14,514 nucleotides of DNA, taken from the NCBI GenBank assembly GCA_024683935.1, contig JAIKXV010000120.1, positions 1-14,514 on the forward strand, written 5' to 3'. The translations under genes and the position numbers were made by a program. The stretch comes from Lachnospiraceae bacterium (GTDB lineage: Bacteria; Bacillota_A; Clostridia; Lachnospirales; Lachnospiraceae). Position 1 is the stretch's first letter; each line of letters opens with the position of its first letter. Positions 13,120-14,514 of the stretch are shown here, in pieces. The notes under the pieces were generated by a model, which was not told where the DNA came from, searched no databases, and worked only from the letters and a program-made list of their open reading frames with translations.

Positions 13120-13139
13120 GCTTCTCCTTGAGGAGAAGC
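13120..13139 (-). promoter_or_regulatory. Perfect inverted repeat in the fliI-fliJ gap
   Basis: On the minus strand GCTTCTCCT and AGGAGAAGC pair over nine bases around two bases. The downstream arm, with the preceding loop base, contains AAGGAG, so folding would hide a ribosome binding site just ahead of fliJ. No T tract follows, so it is not an intrinsic terminator. It could also stabilise an mRNA end. Confidence 0.55.
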
Positions 13140-13166
13140 TGCTCTAATTATCCGATGCCGGTTTTT

Positions 13167-14510
13167 TTAACCCGTGGAAGCGTTCTGTTCTCCGTCTTCA
13201 AACACTCCCTTCAGGAGCTCCAGCGTTTCCTCAAACGTGAACTTGGCGTCCGTTGTCTGCATCAGAAATTCATTTATCGTATCTATCTTCTGTATCGCGT
13301 AGTCTATCTTCGGATTTGAACCCTTCTGATAGGCGCCGATATTTATAAGATCCTCGGCCTCCTGATAGGTGGCCATTACATTTTTCATCTTACCGGAAAG
13401 GGCTTTATGTTCCTTGTCGGCGATCTGGCTCATACATCTCGATATACTCTGCAGAACGTCTATTGCCGGGTAATGATTCTGCTGAGCTATCCGGCGGTTC
13501 AGCATTATATGTCCGTCCAGAATGGATCTGGCCGTATCGGTTATAGGCTCGTTGAAATCATCACCATCCACAAGCACCGTGTAAAGTCCGGTTATGGAAC
13601 CGGTCTTTCCGTTTCCCGCTCTCTCTAAGAGCTTCGGCATTTCCGAATAAACCGAAGGCGGATAACCACGGGTAACCGGCGGCTCACCGCTGGCAAGGCC
13701 TATTTCCCTCTGGGCCATGGAAAAACGCGTAAGGGAATCCATCATCAGCAGCACGTCCTTGCCCTGGTCACGGAAATATTCCGCAATGGCCGTAGCGGTC
13801 TTGGCTGCCTTGTTACGTTCCAGGGCTGGCCTGTCGGAAGTTGCAACCACCACAACAGACCTTTTCATACCTTCTTCTCCCAGGTCCCTTTCAACGAATT
13901 CCCGGACCTCTCTGCCACGCTCTCCGATAAGGGCGATGACATTTATATCTGCCTTTGTATTTCTTGCAAACATACCCATAAGGGTACTTTTTCCCACACC
14001 GGAGCCCGCGAAAATACCTACTCTCTGGCCCTTTCCGATAGTCATCAGCCCATCCACGGCCTTTACTCCGAGGGGAAGCACCTCATTAATGATAACCCTG
14101 TCCATAGGATCCGGCGGCTCGGCTTCCACGGAATACTCTCTTCCGCCCAGTATCTCCGTTCCGTCGGTAGGCCGTCCCAGACCATCCAGTGTTTTTCCGA
14201 GAAGATCGTCTCCCACGGCAACAGTCAGGGTATGTCCCAAATTCTCAACGATGCATCCTGCACCGATCCCGTCCGTCTTATCATAGGGCATGAGCTGGGT
14301 CTTGCTGTCCTTGAAGCCCACAACCTCAGCCATAATTGGCGGCTTCGAGCTGTCCTCCGGGATTATCCTGCAAATATCGGCCAGAAGTGCGTCCGGTCCC
14401 ATAGACTCGATGGTAAGACCGACCACATTCACAACCTTCCCCAGCTTCTTATAGAATGTCCGGGTTTTCAGTCTTTCATATTTGGAAAGATCAATACTGG
14501 GTTCAACCAT
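13167..14510 (-). CDS. fliI: Flagellum-specific ATPase FliI
   Basis: 447 residues, full length for FliI (about 440). Walker A AGSGVGKS at 168-175, catalytic Glu197 in LIGERGREVREF, Walker B VLLMMDSLTRF with Asp258, and the FliI/SctN signature SGEPPVTRGYPPSVY. An F1-like N-terminal beta domain covers about 25-95. Role: hexameric ATPase that helps feed flagellar subunits into the export gate, with FliH and FliJ. The ATG lies four bases from the window edge, so its ribosome binding site, and probably fliH, are just outside. The C-terminus ends EDGEQNASTG, slightly extended. First of three flagellar genes in the same direction. Confidence 0.97.
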   Translation of the reverse strand: MVEPSIDLSKYERLKTRTFYKKLGKVVNVVGLTIESMGPDALLADICRIIPEDSSKPPIMAEVVGFKDSKTQLMPYDKTDGIGAGCIVENLGHTLTVAVGDDLLGKTLDGLGRPTDGTEILGGREYSVEAEPPDPMDRVIINEVLPLGVKAVDGLMTIGKGQRVGIFAGSGVGKSTLMGMFARNTKADINVIALIGERGREVREFVERDLGEEGMKRSVVVVATSDRPALERNKAAKTATAIAEYFRDQGKDVLLMMDSLTRFSMAQREIGLASGEPPVTRGYPPSVYSEMPKLLERAGNGKTGSITGLYTVLVDGDDFNEPITDTARSILDGHIMLNRRIAQQNHYPAIDVLQSISRCMSQIADKEHKALSGKMKNVMATYQEAEDLINIGAYQKGSNPKIDYAIQKIDTINEFLMQTTDAKFTFEETLELLKGVFEDGEQNASTG

Positions 14511-14514
14511 TGCT

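Noticed and set aside
13717..14286. A 189-codon plus-strand frame opposite fliI
   Set aside because: Shadow of the ATPase gene; the predicted protein is Ser/Arg/Pro-rich without motifs.
1..14514. CRISPR array, tRNA or rRNA genes, insertion sequence transposases
   Set aside because: No regularly spaced repeats, no tRNA- or rRNA-like sequence and no transposase-like protein were seen anywhere in the window.

Overview
The window looks like a stretch of chromosome from a motile, anaerobic, gut- or rumen-type Clostridia, most likely a Lachnospiraceae member. This is inferred from the AGGAGG-type ribosome binding sites, a Firmicutes-style flagellar order (fliI, fliJ, a YlxF/MotE-like gene), a regulator fused to a superoxide-reductase-like domain, and a CstA/malic-enzyme/MetY metabolic set. 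Species cannot be named from sequence alone. Apart from the first ~480 bases, which are AT-rich, base composition is fairly even. Nearly all genes are on the minus strand; the exceptions are the toxin remnant at the left edge and one regulator.

Left edge (1-918): the 3' part of a type III toxin gene of the ToxN/AbiQ family enters on the plus strand and is interrupted by a -1 frame change exactly at an A AAA AAG heptamer. After it come ~500 gene-free bases holding a cluster of strong hairpins (593-727), one more hairpin (751-788), two near-identical direct repeats bracketing them (450-468 and 798-815), and the terminator of the next gene.

Metabolic block (919-5288): metY (O-acetylhomoserine sulfhydrylase) and a D-lyxose/D-mannose isomerase on the minus strand; a divergent plus-strand XRE regulator fused to a desulfoferrodoxin-like domain; then a convergent cstA-type carbon starvation/pyruvate transporter gene whose stop lies one base from the regulator's stop.

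Central operon (5355-10336, minus strand, read from high to low coordinates): malic enzyme, an AIM24-family protein, a MotA/TolQ/ExbB-type channel protein, an ExbD/TolR-type partner with the intramembrane aspartate, two more small membrane proteins that look like ExbD-type extracytoplasmic domains on different anchors, and an anchored OB-fold-like protein. Junctions are tight, several as 4-base GTGA overlaps. A proton-channel (5:2 motor type) module in a probable single-membrane bacterium, linked to AIM24 and extra ExbD-like domains, is the best candidate here for an undescribed system.

Right part (10616-14510, minus strand): the rplM-rpsI ribosomal protein operon with a good sigma-A promoter (TTGACA, 17 bases, TAGAAT), a structured leader and a clear terminator. 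Upstream of it lies the 3' end of a flagellar export operon: fliI (ATPase), fliJ and a YlxF/MotE-like gene. A perfect 9-bp inverted repeat sits in the fliI-fliJ gap and carries a Shine-Dalgarno-like arm.

A short imperfect hairpin repeat occurs three times in intergenic DNA (2236-2262, 3098-3123, 10406-10432), always in the same orientation, with paired changes that keep the stem.
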